Assembly: GCA_028023455.1 (NCBI GenBank)
Contig: JAQFVV010012477.1
Location: forward strand, 4,607,365 to 4,671,364
Length of the DNA: 64,000 nt
Direction: 5' to 3'
From: Epiperipatus broadwayi
Taxonomy: Eukaryota > Onychophora > Udeonychophora > Euonychophora > Peripatidae
The translations under genes were made by a program, and so were the position numbers. Position 1 is the first letter of the stretch, and each line of letters begins with the position of its first letter. This document shows, in pieces, positions 26,067-37,339 of this stretch. The notes under the pieces are model-generated. The model saw nothing but the letters and a program-made list of their open reading frames with translations, made no database searches and was not told the origin of the DNA.

Positions 26067-26447
26067 TATATACATAATCTTATAATTTAATATTAATCAA
26101 TACAGTATCATAAATGTATATAAAGTACAACTTTAAAATTTTTTATCCACTTAGGAGCACATTCAACTAGCTTTGTAGTTTTTGTCAACTAACACTTTCA
26201 AACACACTTTCAGGAAGCTATATTAATATATAAATGGAAGCATGACTTAATAAACAGCCAGGCAACAAATGCAAAAATCAATGAATTGTGGGAAAGTTAG
26301 ATTTTGAAAGTGTGTTTGAAAATGTTAGTTGAGAAAGACTATGAAACTAGTTGAAAGTGCTTTTAGATGGCTAAAAGTTTTACAAGTTATCCTTTATATA
26401 TATTTATGTTACTGTATTTATTAATATTTAATTACAAGATTACACAA
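26067..26447. mobile_element. Foldback/MITE-like element with 145-bp inverted arms
   Basis: The left arm (26067-26213) and right arm (26303-26447) are reverse complements at roughly 80-85% by eye. The best-kept part is 'caaacacactttc' against 'gaaagtgtgtttg'. The loop is about 90 bp and non-coding. The right terminus runs straight into an (AC)n(AT)n tract. The superfamily cannot be assigned without a target-site duplication. Confidence 0.75.

Positions 26448-26500
<53 letters not shown>
26446..26500. repeat. (AC)n(AT)n compound microsatellite
   Basis: AC units pass into about 16 AT units, abutting the right arm of the foldback. Microsatellites often seed at element ends. Confidence 0.9.
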
Positions 26501-26501
<1 letters not shown>

Positions 26502-28235
26502 CAACCTTTAGCTTTGTCAGTAATGCTAAATTTCCAGCCATATAATTATTAGTATATTTAAAAAAATATTTTTTTTTCAATAAGTTAATTTTTATAACAA
26601 GTCAACTTATTAGAGCTTATTACTTAAATGTTAATTCATCCTCTAAGTCATTTTAAAAAAAACTTTTATAAGTCTTAATTGTTTTAAAAGTCATTTTAAT
26701 ATTTTTACTGTAATGCTTTAAACTTCATCTGTGGTTGTAAATTGCTCCAAATTGCCTAGTTTAGGGATATTCTTACCCTAAATATTAATGAGTAATGTTA
26801 AAAAAATATTAAGAGTCAAAACTATTTTAATAAAAGTACTACTATGTAAAAAAATCAATGTTACTTTATTGGACAAGTGAGATAAAAAAGTCAACTTTTA
26901 ATTGGCCAAGTCAGAAACTCAACTGTCAAAATATATTAATCTTTTAATATTATATTCACTTTAGATTCGTTTGTAAAAAGTATATTAATAATTTGTCAGG
27001 TTATGAAAGTGAACGAAAGTTTTTTCAAAAATAAATTTCTATTTATTTATTGTAGAAATATTCGATAGGGGCAAATTTAAAAGTGAAAGTTAGTAATGAA
27101 TTAAAAAGAGTTTCTGACATAAATTTTTTTTTTCAGTTTTACGTTATGGAAAAGTAAATATTTTTTTTGCTAAAATCTTAAATATTTTTACTAAAATCTT
27201 AAATATTTTTTTAAAAATAATTTTATTTTTAGAATTATTTTACCAAAATAATTCATAATTTGTCAAAAAATACTTTTATAATGGTCAAAAACATTTGTTT
27301 ATCATTTTCAAAATGAAAATCTTAGGGTTTTTCTTTGATTAGGTGGTTTCTTTGTCCTTGATAGCCAATCAGAGTGTCTTTGATGGCTAAGAGCCAATCA
27401 TCGTCAAGCTTTCTTCTTTGTTAAGCTTTACCGACAGTTTTATTGATTTTTTACTTGTAAAATAATTCAATAAAGGGCAGCATCTTACAGAACTTTTAAA
27501 AATCTATCTAATGACTGTAAAATGTCTATCATAGCATTAAAAATGACGGAATTAGAGTGATGTCTATTGTACGCAAGACATCTCATAAGATTCATCTGAA
27601 AGATTAATACACATTATTAGTATTTAAAAAACTTGCTTTTAAAAATACACTTTATTTAAATTGTTCACTAATAAAATGTATATTTTTCTTAATGCCAGTT
27701 GTAATATAGATTAAGACAATTTAATAAGTTTTAAGATAGTGAATTAAAACAGATAAAGTGTTAATTTATTATTAATAAAAGCTATTAATTTAAAGAAAAA
27801 AAAGCATTAGTCAACATATGTGAGTGTGCTTGGTTATAAATTTCAATTTTAACTTCCTGGTTGCAGTATTAAAAGGTATTCTTAAATATTTATTTTAAAA
27901 AGTCATTTAAAATTTATTCTGTAACTTCACCATTGTTAAATATTATATAAGTTTATTTAAAAGGATAATGTAAATATAATATTCTATTTAAAATAATGTA
28001 ATGTATTACATAATATTTTGTTTTATTTTCATTGTAATAATTGTTAGTTTTATAAATAATTGTCTTAAATTGTAACATTTTAATCAAAAAGTCTAGACAA
28101 TTATATAAATGAGTTTATTTTTAGTGATGTCTCCCAAGACACCAGTTAATCTTTAAACTTTAATAAATTAAGGTTAATGAAGGGGTGGATCTAAATGTCA
28201 ATTTTATCCAACAAAATCAGTCACATGATAAGCAA

Positions 28236-28244
28236 TATAAATAG
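28236..28244 (+). promoter_or_regulatory. Possible TATA box (TATAAATAG)
   Basis: A good match to a metazoan TATA box in a slightly GC-richer context, with a CACATG E-box-like hexamer at 28222-28227. No open frame follows, so a promoter role is only a possibility. In DNA this AT-rich such matches are common. Confidence 0.15.
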
Positions 28245-30029
28245 AGGAAGACTGGCAGACATATGCTTTACTTACTTGTTAATTCTTACTTTAATACTTT
28301 CTATTCATCTTTGGTAATTTTAATGAGGAAATTTATTTGATTAATAATTCATTTTATTCAGTTTAATTGCTTATAACAATTTTTTATTTTTGCTTAAAGT
28401 TAAACATGTAATGCTAATTAATTTTCCCTAGACACTAAAGTTCTAAGCTGATATTACTAAAAGAAATTTAAAATTTATATAGCCATGAAGCATAATGGAA
28501 ATTCTATTTAAACATTGAACAATAATTATCAAATTGTTTCTATATAAAATACATTCTTTGAAGAAATTCTCATGATTCATCATTATTACTTAAGAACTTA
28601 TAGTGATTCTTATTTTCTCATTAGACAATATTATTAATTTATTATTTTATATATCAGAATATTAAGACTGATAATGACTTTATACTATGGTTGGTACTTT
28701 AAAGCAGTTCTTAATGGTATAAAAATATTTTGATAATAGCTGTATAAGATGCTAAGAATAAGAACTTGGTTAAAAAATTATTCAAACATTTTAAATATTC
28801 TTCAGCAACATATATTTAGAAGTATCTTTATTTCAATACTGTCATAACTTTAAAATAATAGTTTTCTTTGGAATTAATCATCTTTTAATGAATAGACTAT
28901 TTAAAATTCCAGTTAGCGGAACCTGTTAGTGATAATGGAATTTAATAAATTGCTTGCTTGATTTTTGGAAATGATATTTATTTATTTATTGTTATTTTAG
29001 TGGCAGGATGGAAAATATTTGCTTACAAAATTTTGTTTATATCTATTTCAGATTAGAGATAGGAAAATATTTTTTAAGTCTGTGAAATTAAATTATAGAC
29101 TTACTTTAGTATTCTAAAAATTTACTATTTGACTAAATGCTTTTAAAATAATCTTCTAAAATATTAACAGAATATTTATTTAAAGGTGTAACTATTATTT
29201 TTAAATTATTTCTTGTACTTGAAATAAGTCATATCCTATGTGAATAAAACATAAATGTTTATGAATTTTATTAAAATTTATCATATGCTCACCTGTTTGA
29301 TATAAATCTTTTCTATAATAAAACCAGCATTCTGTTCAAAGAATAGATGCTGGGGAACATTGTAGTTATTTGATATTTTAAAGAAATTAATGAAAAATAG
29401 TATATTGTACAAAAGATTACCAGTGCTTTATTTAAATATTTTTCACAAAAATTGAATAGCCATTGACATAATGTATGCTTATGTTATTAAGAAATCTATT
29501 GCATAGGAAATATTTCAAATTCTGTACATATATTTTAAATTTGTCGTATTTTCAATAAAAAGAAGAAAATGTTGATGTTTGAAAAATGGTAATTGGAGGG
29601 ACTGTATCCTGTTGAATAGTAGAACTTCCAGAAGGAAAGACTTTTAATTATGCATTTTAGTAAACTGCATATAATTTTAAATTTCAAGTTAAAGTATTGT
29701 TATTATATATTTTCTTTTTTATTTATCCTATGCATTTTGTCTGATATAATTTATGAATTATTTGTAAACTGAATATATCCAAAAGTTCACAAAATATTTA
29801 CTTTTTAATAATACTATATAGTTTATGGTATTATTTGTTCTCTATCATGAGTAATTTATTTAAATGTATATGTTTATGCTGAACAAATGAAGATGGTTTA
29901 TATTTTTATTGCTTATTTCAGGTCATGCTTTTATTAGACCAGATATAGAAAATAATTTTATTGTCAGTTTTACACACCAGTTAATTATTATAATATTTAT
30001 TTAGGAGATTACAACATTATCTCTCTTTA

Positions 30030-30242
30030 TTGTTTTTTGTACTTGCTTATCTTGCAATTATATTTTCAAGAGATGGTAACTTTGTAGGTATTTATTTTGT
30101 TATTAGATGTTTGCAAAGAGATTTAGTTCTGTTTTTCTCTTTTAATAGTATAATAAATCCCATAAATTATATCTTTTTTTGTCTATATTCAAGAATAAAT
30201 GCTCTGTTTAGGGCAGCTATTATTTTTCCTAATATATTTTGA
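30030..30242 (+). other. Short hydrophobic open frame with an NPxxY-like motif
   Basis: A 70-codon frame rich in Phe, Ile and Leu. It contains FNSIINPINYIFF followed by a basic cluster, which recalls transmembrane helix 7 (NPxxY) of rhodopsin-family receptors. No helix 6 or other receptor motif is found upstream, and T-rich DNA readily gives such hydrophobic frames. Most likely chance. At best it is a receptor-exon relic. Confidence 0.12.
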
Positions 30243-32167
30243 TGATTTATTCTCATTTCCTTATGATCAGAGACAAAGTCCTAACATGATTTTTCCCCTA
30301 AATATGTAGGTGTTCCCTTTTGAGTTCATGCCATCATTTATGTTCATTGCCTTATTTATCATTACTTTGCAGATGTATTGTATCATGTATATTTTGTATG
30401 AAGCCATAGGTGGTGTACCATCTTGATTTTATTTTTGGCAATTGATATTGGTGTTTCTTCTGAGAAATGCTATCATTTCTTCTATTGCACTATTGAATAC
30501 TCTGAATGTAAGTTATGGATGATTTTAATGAGTAGGTCTGTTTTTTGCTGTAATTTGCCAGCATTATAGAATGTAAAACTGATACATATTTACATTAAAA
30601 TTAAAAATTGTTTTCTTGGGCATCAATAAGTGATATGCATCATTTTTAGCATTTATTTGTTTGCTGGATTGGTAATATATGCTTAATGTTTAAATATATT
30701 CATTTTTGAGACAACATCATGGTATGATTGTAGTGCAAAATGTATAACATCTTGTAACAATGCTAATATTAAGAAAAGCTTTCATTAGACAGACAAAGTT
30801 AATAATAGTCAATTAGTATTTAATCAATAAGTTTTATTTTATTCTTATCTGGAATCTTTAAAAAGTATTTACTCCCTGCAATGAATTGTGTAGCATAGGG
30901 TCTGAATAGTCTGCTTTGAAATATTGTAAATTTTCAAAATTGTTGTTTATTTAAATGTCTTTATTGTCAAAATAAATGTTGTTTTTATTGTTAAATATGT
31001 CTTATAGTATTTATATCATCATTAACCCATATTATTCAGAAATCTTGACATTACAAAATCTATTATACCGTTATTTTATATATTAGTCATTAAGAGTACA
31101 CAAACATAAAATTGAATGTCATAATCACTTTGTTCAAATTAATTCATGGATGTAAAGAAATATCTAACAGATAGATTATTTATTTTCTTAAATTTAAATG
31201 ATCACTTTAACCAATTGCATTTATTAAAAGAATACTGCTTTAGTGATAAAATTATTGTTTAATTTATCAAGAAGATTAAGTGTAAGTTTAAATTATTTAT
31301 CTTAAATTCATAAAGAAAGATTTAGTAGAAGTTATTAGTAGGATATCATGAGTGACCATAAAATCCCTTATCCATTTATTATGTCTGAATAAAATTCTGG
31401 TATATATTCTCTTATTCCAAAGTAAGAATTTTTCATGTAATTATTTTAAATTAAATATTTTCTTAAAATTTAATATTATTATTGTCATTTAGGTAGACAT
31501 TATTATTACTAGTATTCCATTCAACGTCTAATAATTCTTAAATGAAAGAAAAAAGTATATTTTTAATATTATAAATATTTAATTAAAGAACCCTGAGATT
31601 TCAATATAATATAATTGAATACTACAGAAGTAATTTTGAAAAAAAAATCATTTTGATAAACAATGTGGCACAAAATATAAGAAATTTATTATTCTTTATC
31701 AAAAGATTTAAAATGTGGATCTAATCATAGCAGTGAGATGCTGATGACAGTTATTGTATATGTATAATGGGGGAGGGGGCTTGTTAAAAATAATTTAATA
31801 TAATATAATCCCTCTATTATGTATGCTTTCAATATTAAGAACTTCCTTGTAAATTATAAGAGTGAGTATGAGAGTTTCTCCTTCTCTAAAAATTTATTAA
31901 ATATTATATATTATATTAAGAATATTTATTTATTGCTATTCTTACCCATATGGTCTTTGTATTATAACATAAACCATTTGGTAAAATCACTCTAAGCTTA
32001 GCCATATAGGTAGTTTAGTTATTATTATTATTACCTCATAGATTATTGTTACTTTTTGAGCATTATACCTCAGTGATTGAATATATTTGACTTTCTAAGT
32101 TTTATTATTGTTAAACCACTAAATATCATGTGATCACCATCTCTTATACTAGCACATAATTGTTATT

Positions 32168-32274
32168 AAACAAGGCAAACTCTCTCTCCATACAATAGTG
32201 GCTTCTGGCATCCAGTGATTACTCTGGTTGGCACAGGGTGGCACTACTGTATGGAGATAGTTTTGCCTTGTTTT
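32168..32274. mobile_element. Deleted derivative of the foldback family seen at 45394
   Basis: The termini 'aaacaaggcaaactc' and 'gttttgccttgttt' are inverted. The right part, with 'cttctggcatccag' and 'ggcactactgtatgg', matches one arm of the 303-bp foldback at 45394-45696. The left side keeps only about 25-30 bp of arm. The 45 bp to its left (about 32120-32168) also matches 45349-45392, so the repeated unit extends beyond the inverted part. A SINE has inserted at its right edge. Confidence 0.65.
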
Positions 32275-32280
32275 ATTATT

Positions 32281-32378
32281 TAAGTGTCATAGCATCGGCC
32301 GGGATGCGAACCTGCAACCCGGGCAACTGCCTGCAAATGAAAGCAGTCACGCTGACCTCTCGACCACCAATGCAAGAC
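32281..32378 (-). mobile_element. tRNA-derived SINE with a perfect 17-bp target-site duplication
   Basis: A 98-bp insertion read on the minus strand. The A box TGGTCGAGAGG fits the Pol III consensus TRGYNNARNNG exactly. The B-box-like GGTTCGCATCC differs from the consensus by one base. The spacing suits a tRNA-derived promoter. The 3' part ends 'gatgctatgacactta', identical to the copy at 8898. TGCCTTGTTTTATTATT lies immediately outside both ends (32264-32280 and 32379-32395), a 17-bp duplication of the kind made by LINE-driven target-primed insertion. The whole unit is tRNA-sized with almost no tail. The long variable region suggests a Leu/Ser-type parent tRNA, but this is inference. No LINE-related 3' tail is evident, so the partner LINE is unknown. 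Confidence 0.85.
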
Positions 32379-32554
32379 TGCCTTGTTTTATTATTGTTAT
32401 TATTTTGACATTATATCTCAATGATTTAGATATTTTATATCGAATAAGAATTGTGGCTACTAATATCATTACCTTCGCATTTTCAAGCGCACATGCTTTA
32501 AGTTTATTGCCTTAGTAAATATTACTCGCTTTATGTATGTTATAATATATATAT

Positions 32555-32668
32555 CATATTATTATTACTATTTGCGGGATATTCCGTGTAGTGAAAAAGC
32601 TAAATGCAAACGTCAGCATTTAGCTTTTTCACTACACGGAATATCCCGTAAATAGTAATAATAATATG
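32555..32668. repeat. Near-perfect hairpin: 53-bp arms, one mismatch, 8-nt loop
   Basis: The left arm (32555-32607) and right arm (32616-32668) are exact reverse complements except for one G/A position (TTTGCGGG against TTTACGGG). The loop is AAACGTCA. The core 'gggatattccgtgtagtg' is much less AT-rich than its surroundings. There are no coding features. It could be a snapback/MITE-type element or a precursor-like RNA hairpin. The near-identity of the arms implies recent formation or gene conversion. Confidence 0.9.
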
Positions 32669-32721
32669 ACATCTTTTATCCATGAAAATATTAGAATTAA
32701 CAATATATATATATATTAATA

Positions 32722-33765
32722 ATAAAAAGTCAGATGTCACATGACTTATATATAGCTTGCACTTACAAATATGTAAAATTAAGAGCATGCTAATGAACTC
32801 TAAACAAGCTTTTTTTTATTTTATGATAAATGCTACTACAAGAGAAGGCATTCAAATCATTTTTATCTTGGATTGTCCCCATTCCCAGACTGGTTTCAAT
32901 TTATGGGTCCCTTCAGTGAGGAGTTGGAACATTAGATTCAAAAAAACCAACTCAAGCTAAGCATTTATCTAAAAGTTAATTGTCAAGAAGAAGATCTGAA
33001 ACTTTTAGACATCTACATGTCTTTAAAGTCAGCCCTCTAACTGAAAAAATCATATGATCTGAACTTAATTCAGATACTCCATATATTAGTAGGCTTAGCC
33101 ATTTAATTTATCCAAAGCCCCAACAGCAAAATAATAATAGTAATAATAAAAAGTCAGATGTCACATGACTTATATATAGCTTGCACTTACAAATATGTAA
33201 AATTAAGAGACCCATAGGTTGAAACCAGTCTGGAGATGGGAACAATCCAAGATAAAAATAATTTGAATGCCTTCTCTTGTAGTAGCATTTATCATAAAAT
33301 AAAAAAAAACAGCTTGTTTAGAATTCATTAGCATGTGCTTAATTTTACATATTTGTAAGTGCAAGCTATATATAAGTCATGTGACATCTGACTTTTTATT
33401 ATTACTATTATTATTTTGCTGTTGGGGCTTTGGCTAAATTAAATGGCTAAGCCTACTAATATATGGAGTATCTGAATTAAGTTCAGGCCCATATGATTTT
33501 TTCACTTAGAGAGCTAACTTTAAAGACATGTAGATGTCTAAAAGTTTCAGATCTTCTTCTTGACAATTAACTTTTAGATAAGTGCTTAGTTTGAGTTGGT
33601 TTTTTGAATCTAATGTCCCAACTCCTCACTGAAAAGACCCATAGGTTGAAACTGGTCTGGGGACAATCCAAGATAAAAATGATTTGAATGCTTCTCTTGT
33701 AGTAGCATTCATCATAAAATAATAATGAAAAAAACTTGTTTAGAGTTTATTAGAATGCTCTTAAT
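32722..33765. mobile_element. Nested 1-kb foldback made of three or four units
   Basis: A module beginning 'agtcagatgtcacatgac' occurs at 32728 and 33149 on the plus strand and inverted at 33340-33395. A second module ('actggtttcaa...gggtcc') and a third ('cttcagtgaggag...caacagcaaaata', 32906-33131) also recur inverted at 33411-33636. At 33640-33765 the first unit appears inverted again. The outer arms (about 32760-33131 and 33411-33765) form a large palindrome, with a smaller palindrome nested at its centre. No coding. This looks like one foldback inserted into, or duplicated within, another copy of itself. Confidence 0.8.
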
Positions 33766-33774
33766 TTTATATAT

Positions 33775-33945
33775 ATCTGTCCATCCATTCACTGCCTGTC
33801 TATGTATCCATCCATCCATATATTTGTCTATTCATCCATTTATAACTACATTTCCTCACCTGCACTATCCATATAGCTACATACATTGTCATCTTCACAT
33901 CTCAATTATCTACTTACTTATTCATATATCTTTCTATATATTTAT
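33775..33945 (+). repeat. Decayed CCAT/TCTA-type tetranucleotide satellite
   Basis: Imperfect 'catc', 'tcca' and 'tcta' units in tetranucleotide register, for example 'tccatccatccatat'. Similar in kind to the tract at 15226. Confidence 0.6.
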
Positions 33946-33959
33946 CAATATGTAAGCAC

Positions 33960-35040
33960 CCATAAATATCGAACTTCTTTTGTTAGTAATCAAATTGCAT
34001 AATATTAGATTTAAAAAAAACATATATAACCCTATTTAATATTAAAATAATTAAACATCATATAAATTCAATTTACATTTTATTACAAGTTTAAATTTTA
34101 TGTATTCTATTTTACTATCATCATCTATTTATACACTTGAGCAATTAATTGATTCCCGATAGTAGTAGCTTAAATTTGTACTTAATGTAACTGGATCTTT
34201 GCTAATAAAGAACTTTGATCTGGACCTGATATACCATTGAAAGATATCAGATGCAGATTAATAAAGCTCTACACAAATGAAGGCTAAACAACAAATTAAT
34301 CTGATACTGGATGTAGACTACAATAGATGGCAGAAGTGGAATAGAATAAATATTTGACATTCACTTGATAATCCAAACTACATCTCCAATTAAAAATAAT
34401 TATATATTTATTAGCTGATAACTATAGGATGGCAAGCAATATTAGCTAATGGTGAATTATTTAAAAAAAATATTTAATCTTTCTGGAAAACATTAAAACA
34501 CTTTATTACAACTATGTAATAAAATAATAAATCAAACCATTAAAAGATGTTAATAGTTATTTTTATAATACAGAAATAGATTATTGACAAATTAAAAACT
34601 AGTGATAATTATAAAGATAAAAATAGTTTAATCACCACTTTTAAAATATAGTAAATGTAAACTGAATGGAGTCAGATGTTTGACTCTAGGCACACCTAAA
34701 TGAGGTATATTTTTTATTTTGAAATAAAATATTTATAGTGTCCAGATAGTTAGTTAGTAACTTTTTTATGCATTTATATGGGCGATTATTACATTTTTTT
34801 TTAAATACTTTTGCAGCGTAATTACCGATTTTATTGCACACAGCTTCATATACATATATAATGACGTATTTGTTATTATTAAAGTACATTTTAAATATTA
34901 CATATTATCACATCTATGTAGAGATAATGGTTTATAGTTTAACCACTTAAATTTTCTAATGTAGAATAAAATACATATAATGTAATGTTAGTTAATTAGT
35001 CACCATGTTTTGCATTGATATGTGTATTATATTTGATTAT
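33960..35040. other. AT-rich non-coding DNA
   Basis: No feature recognised. Confidence 0.5.
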
Positions 35041-35044
35041 ATAT

Positions 35045-35815
35045 ACCCCTCAATAATTTCAATCTCTGTGGACAAATTGCAATCTTTATTGGCTATATAA
35101 ATATACTGGACCATAAATGAAGATGGATTCCAAGTTTATGGTTAAAAGGGGGATTGCTTTGACCACAGTTTGAGATTGTTGATTGTTATTGATATTGGGA
35201 TTGTCTAAGTGTTGACTGGTTTTAATGATTATACTTATAAACACATTTAACCTTGAGTATTATTACACTTATTATTTAAGTAATATTTTGGGTGCAAAAT
35301 TGACTATTTATTAATCTGCATTCAGAACAGGTTAATTTATCTGTTTAAGGAGGTTTATTTAAATTTCTTTGTATCAATAATTTCAATCTCTAGGATAAAT
35401 TTTCAATCTTTAGTGTATATATATATTAAACTATAAATAAAGATGGATTCCACCTTTATTGTTAAAAGAAAGTTGCCTTGACAACAGTTTGACATTGTTG
35501 ATTGTTATTGATATTGGGATTGTCTAAATGTTGATTGGTTTTAATGATTTGATATAATTGACTATTTGTTAGTCTGCTTTCAGAACAGGTTATATATACC
35601 TGTTTAATAACATTTATTTAAACTTCTTTGTATTAATAATCTCACTCTCTATAATCAAGTTGCAATCTTTAATATCTATATATACATGTTAGATCATAGA
35701 TAAAGGTAGATTTCCACTTTTATTCATTTTAAAAAAGTTGTCTTGACGACAGATTGAGATTGTTTATTGTTAATGATATTGGTATTGTTTAAGTGTTAAC
35801 TGATTTCATGTATTT
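35045..35815. repeat. Three diverged tandem units of about 180-330 bp
   Basis: Units start near 35048, 35375 and 35630. Shared landmarks are 'aataatttcaatctct', then 'ataaagatggattcca', then 'ttgttattgatattgggatt'. Units 1 and 2 also share a trailing block with 'cagaacaggtta'. Lengths differ by internal indels. The array lies beyond the 3' end of Penelope remnant C, which makes it a candidate for that element's terminal repeats, but this is inference. Confidence 0.7.
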
Positions 35816-35823
35816 ATATAATG

Positions 35824-35998
35824 AATGTTCTCAAAGGTGAAAGAGATTTTATAAAACATGTTTTCAGAAACAATCATGTTTAGTGAATTAATATTAAAGA
35901 AAATATATCAATGTTCTCAAAGGTGAAAGACATTTTATAAAACATGGTTTCAAAAACAATCATGTTTAGTGAATTAATATTAAAGTAAATATACCAAT
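35824..35998. repeat. 86-bp tandem duplication
   Basis: Two copies of a unit beginning 'aatgttctcaaaggtgaaag', at 35824 and 35910. They differ at only a handful of positions. It sits between the three-unit array and Penelope remnant C. Confidence 0.85.
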
Positions 35999-36059
35999 GT
36001 TTCAATGGTTGTAGCAGAGAATTGTATTACATGGTTGTTATATATGTGATTGCTGAATA

Positions 36060-37070
36060 ATTGAGTTAAATTTGGCAGTGTTTTTATATCCATTTGGGTG
36101 AAGAAACTCTTCCAAATAGTTGGAAATTTCATTGTTCATCATATTTCTTAATGCAATTTGGTATTTTAAAATATCTCTATAGCTTACCTGATTATTGCAT
36201 GTGAATATGATTTTGGTATTTGAAAAATGTATGTGATGGCCTGTGTTTAAAACATGTTAAGCAAGTCCTGAAGTGATTGAGAATTTTTTCACTGTATTAA
36301 TGTGCTCATCTCTTTTACGCCTTGTATGTTAATTGCTATTTCTGATGTAAATAGTTGGGCACATGCCACATAAGATCTTATAGACTTCTTGTGCTTCCAG
36401 AAGGAATACATCATTAGATTTGATCAGAATGTTATTGATCTTTTTCTCAGTAAAGAATGTTATTTTTATGTCATATCATTTCAGTATCTTTTCAATCGTG
36501 TCTGCTGTTTCTTTTATATAAGGAAACATATTCTAGTAAAAGCATTTGGTTCCTTTTTGAAAACTTTTGCATTGGTTTATTTATAGTGATAACATTGTAA
36601 CCATTCATTAATAAGACATCACATATCGGTTTGATCTCTTCTTAATGCAGATGTATTTGGAATTAAGAACACCCTTGTAAAAAGTGATTTAATTCCAGAA
36701 AAAAATTGAACTGGATTATGATGACATATTGCCTTTAGATCTCTATCAGTATGTGTAGATTTCTTATATAAAGAAGATGATAAGATACGACTGCTTGCTT
36801 TAGAGACAAAAATATCAAGAAATGGCAGTTTTTCACCCGTCTCTACTTCCATAGTGAACTTAATTTGGAGATATAGGTTATTAATATTCATAAAGCAGTC
36901 ATTAAATTTTTCTTCCCCATGTGGTCAAACAATAAATGTGTTGTCAATATATCTGATCTAGATAGATGACTTATGTAATGCTAAGCTTAATGCCTGTGTT
37001 TCAAACTCTTTCATAAATAAGTTGATGAAAACATGAGATATTTCATTGGGGTTCCAATTTTATATTTGTA
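36060..37070 (-). pseudogene. Penelope-like element remnant C: reverse transcriptase plus GIY-YIG
   Basis: On the minus strand the order is that of a Penelope protein. GTPMKY-like sequence is followed by EFETQALSLALHKSS near 37010-36970, then YIDNTFIV (36961 leftward), where Penelope RTs have YVDDTFVV, so the second catalytic Asp is now Asn. PHGEEKFNDC and an intact 90-codon segment (36891-36619) with IKFTMEVE, LPFLDIFV and YKKSTHTDRDL follow. Downstream are EVYKILCGMCPTIYI (36390-36340) and HVLNTGHHIHFSNTKII, the GIY-YIG nuclease and its C-terminal tail. At least four in-frame stops and several frame changes show the copy is dead. The motif order is seen in the sequence. The family assignment rests on well-known Penelope motifs. 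Confidence 0.85.
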
Positions 37071-37339
37071 GAATTGATTTTTGTAAGTAAAAAGGTACTA
37101 ATTAAGGCAATTTTACACTAATGTGGTAATATGATTTGTAAAACTGAGCTTTAAGACCAAAATGCTTCATCATCTGATTATCAAAACCAGCTCACGATAG
37201 CTTATGGGTGCTTGATAGATACTGGGCACATCATGTGCTTCAGTGATAAATGTTTTAATGTTATATTCAATGCCTCATCTCTTTATATATTAACAATGAA
37301 AAACCATTATATACATATTATACCAGACACTCCTTCTTT

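Larger units (their letters stand above)
26505..32110. other. Long AT-rich non-coding region
   Basis: 5.6 kb without a recognisable gene. There are two CCAAT-type motifs near 27363-27400, a TATA-like motif at 28236-28244 and one 70-codon hydrophobic frame at 30030-30242 (separate entries). The rest shows no structure I can support. Confidence 0.5.

Noticed and set aside
33725-33955. 76-codon frame rich in His, Ile and Tyr
   Set aside because: It is a translation of a decayed tetranucleotide tract.
35824-35998. Tandem 86-bp units as the start of a CRISPR-like array
   Set aside because: There are only two adjacent copies with no unique spacers, and the context is eukaryotic transposon DNA.
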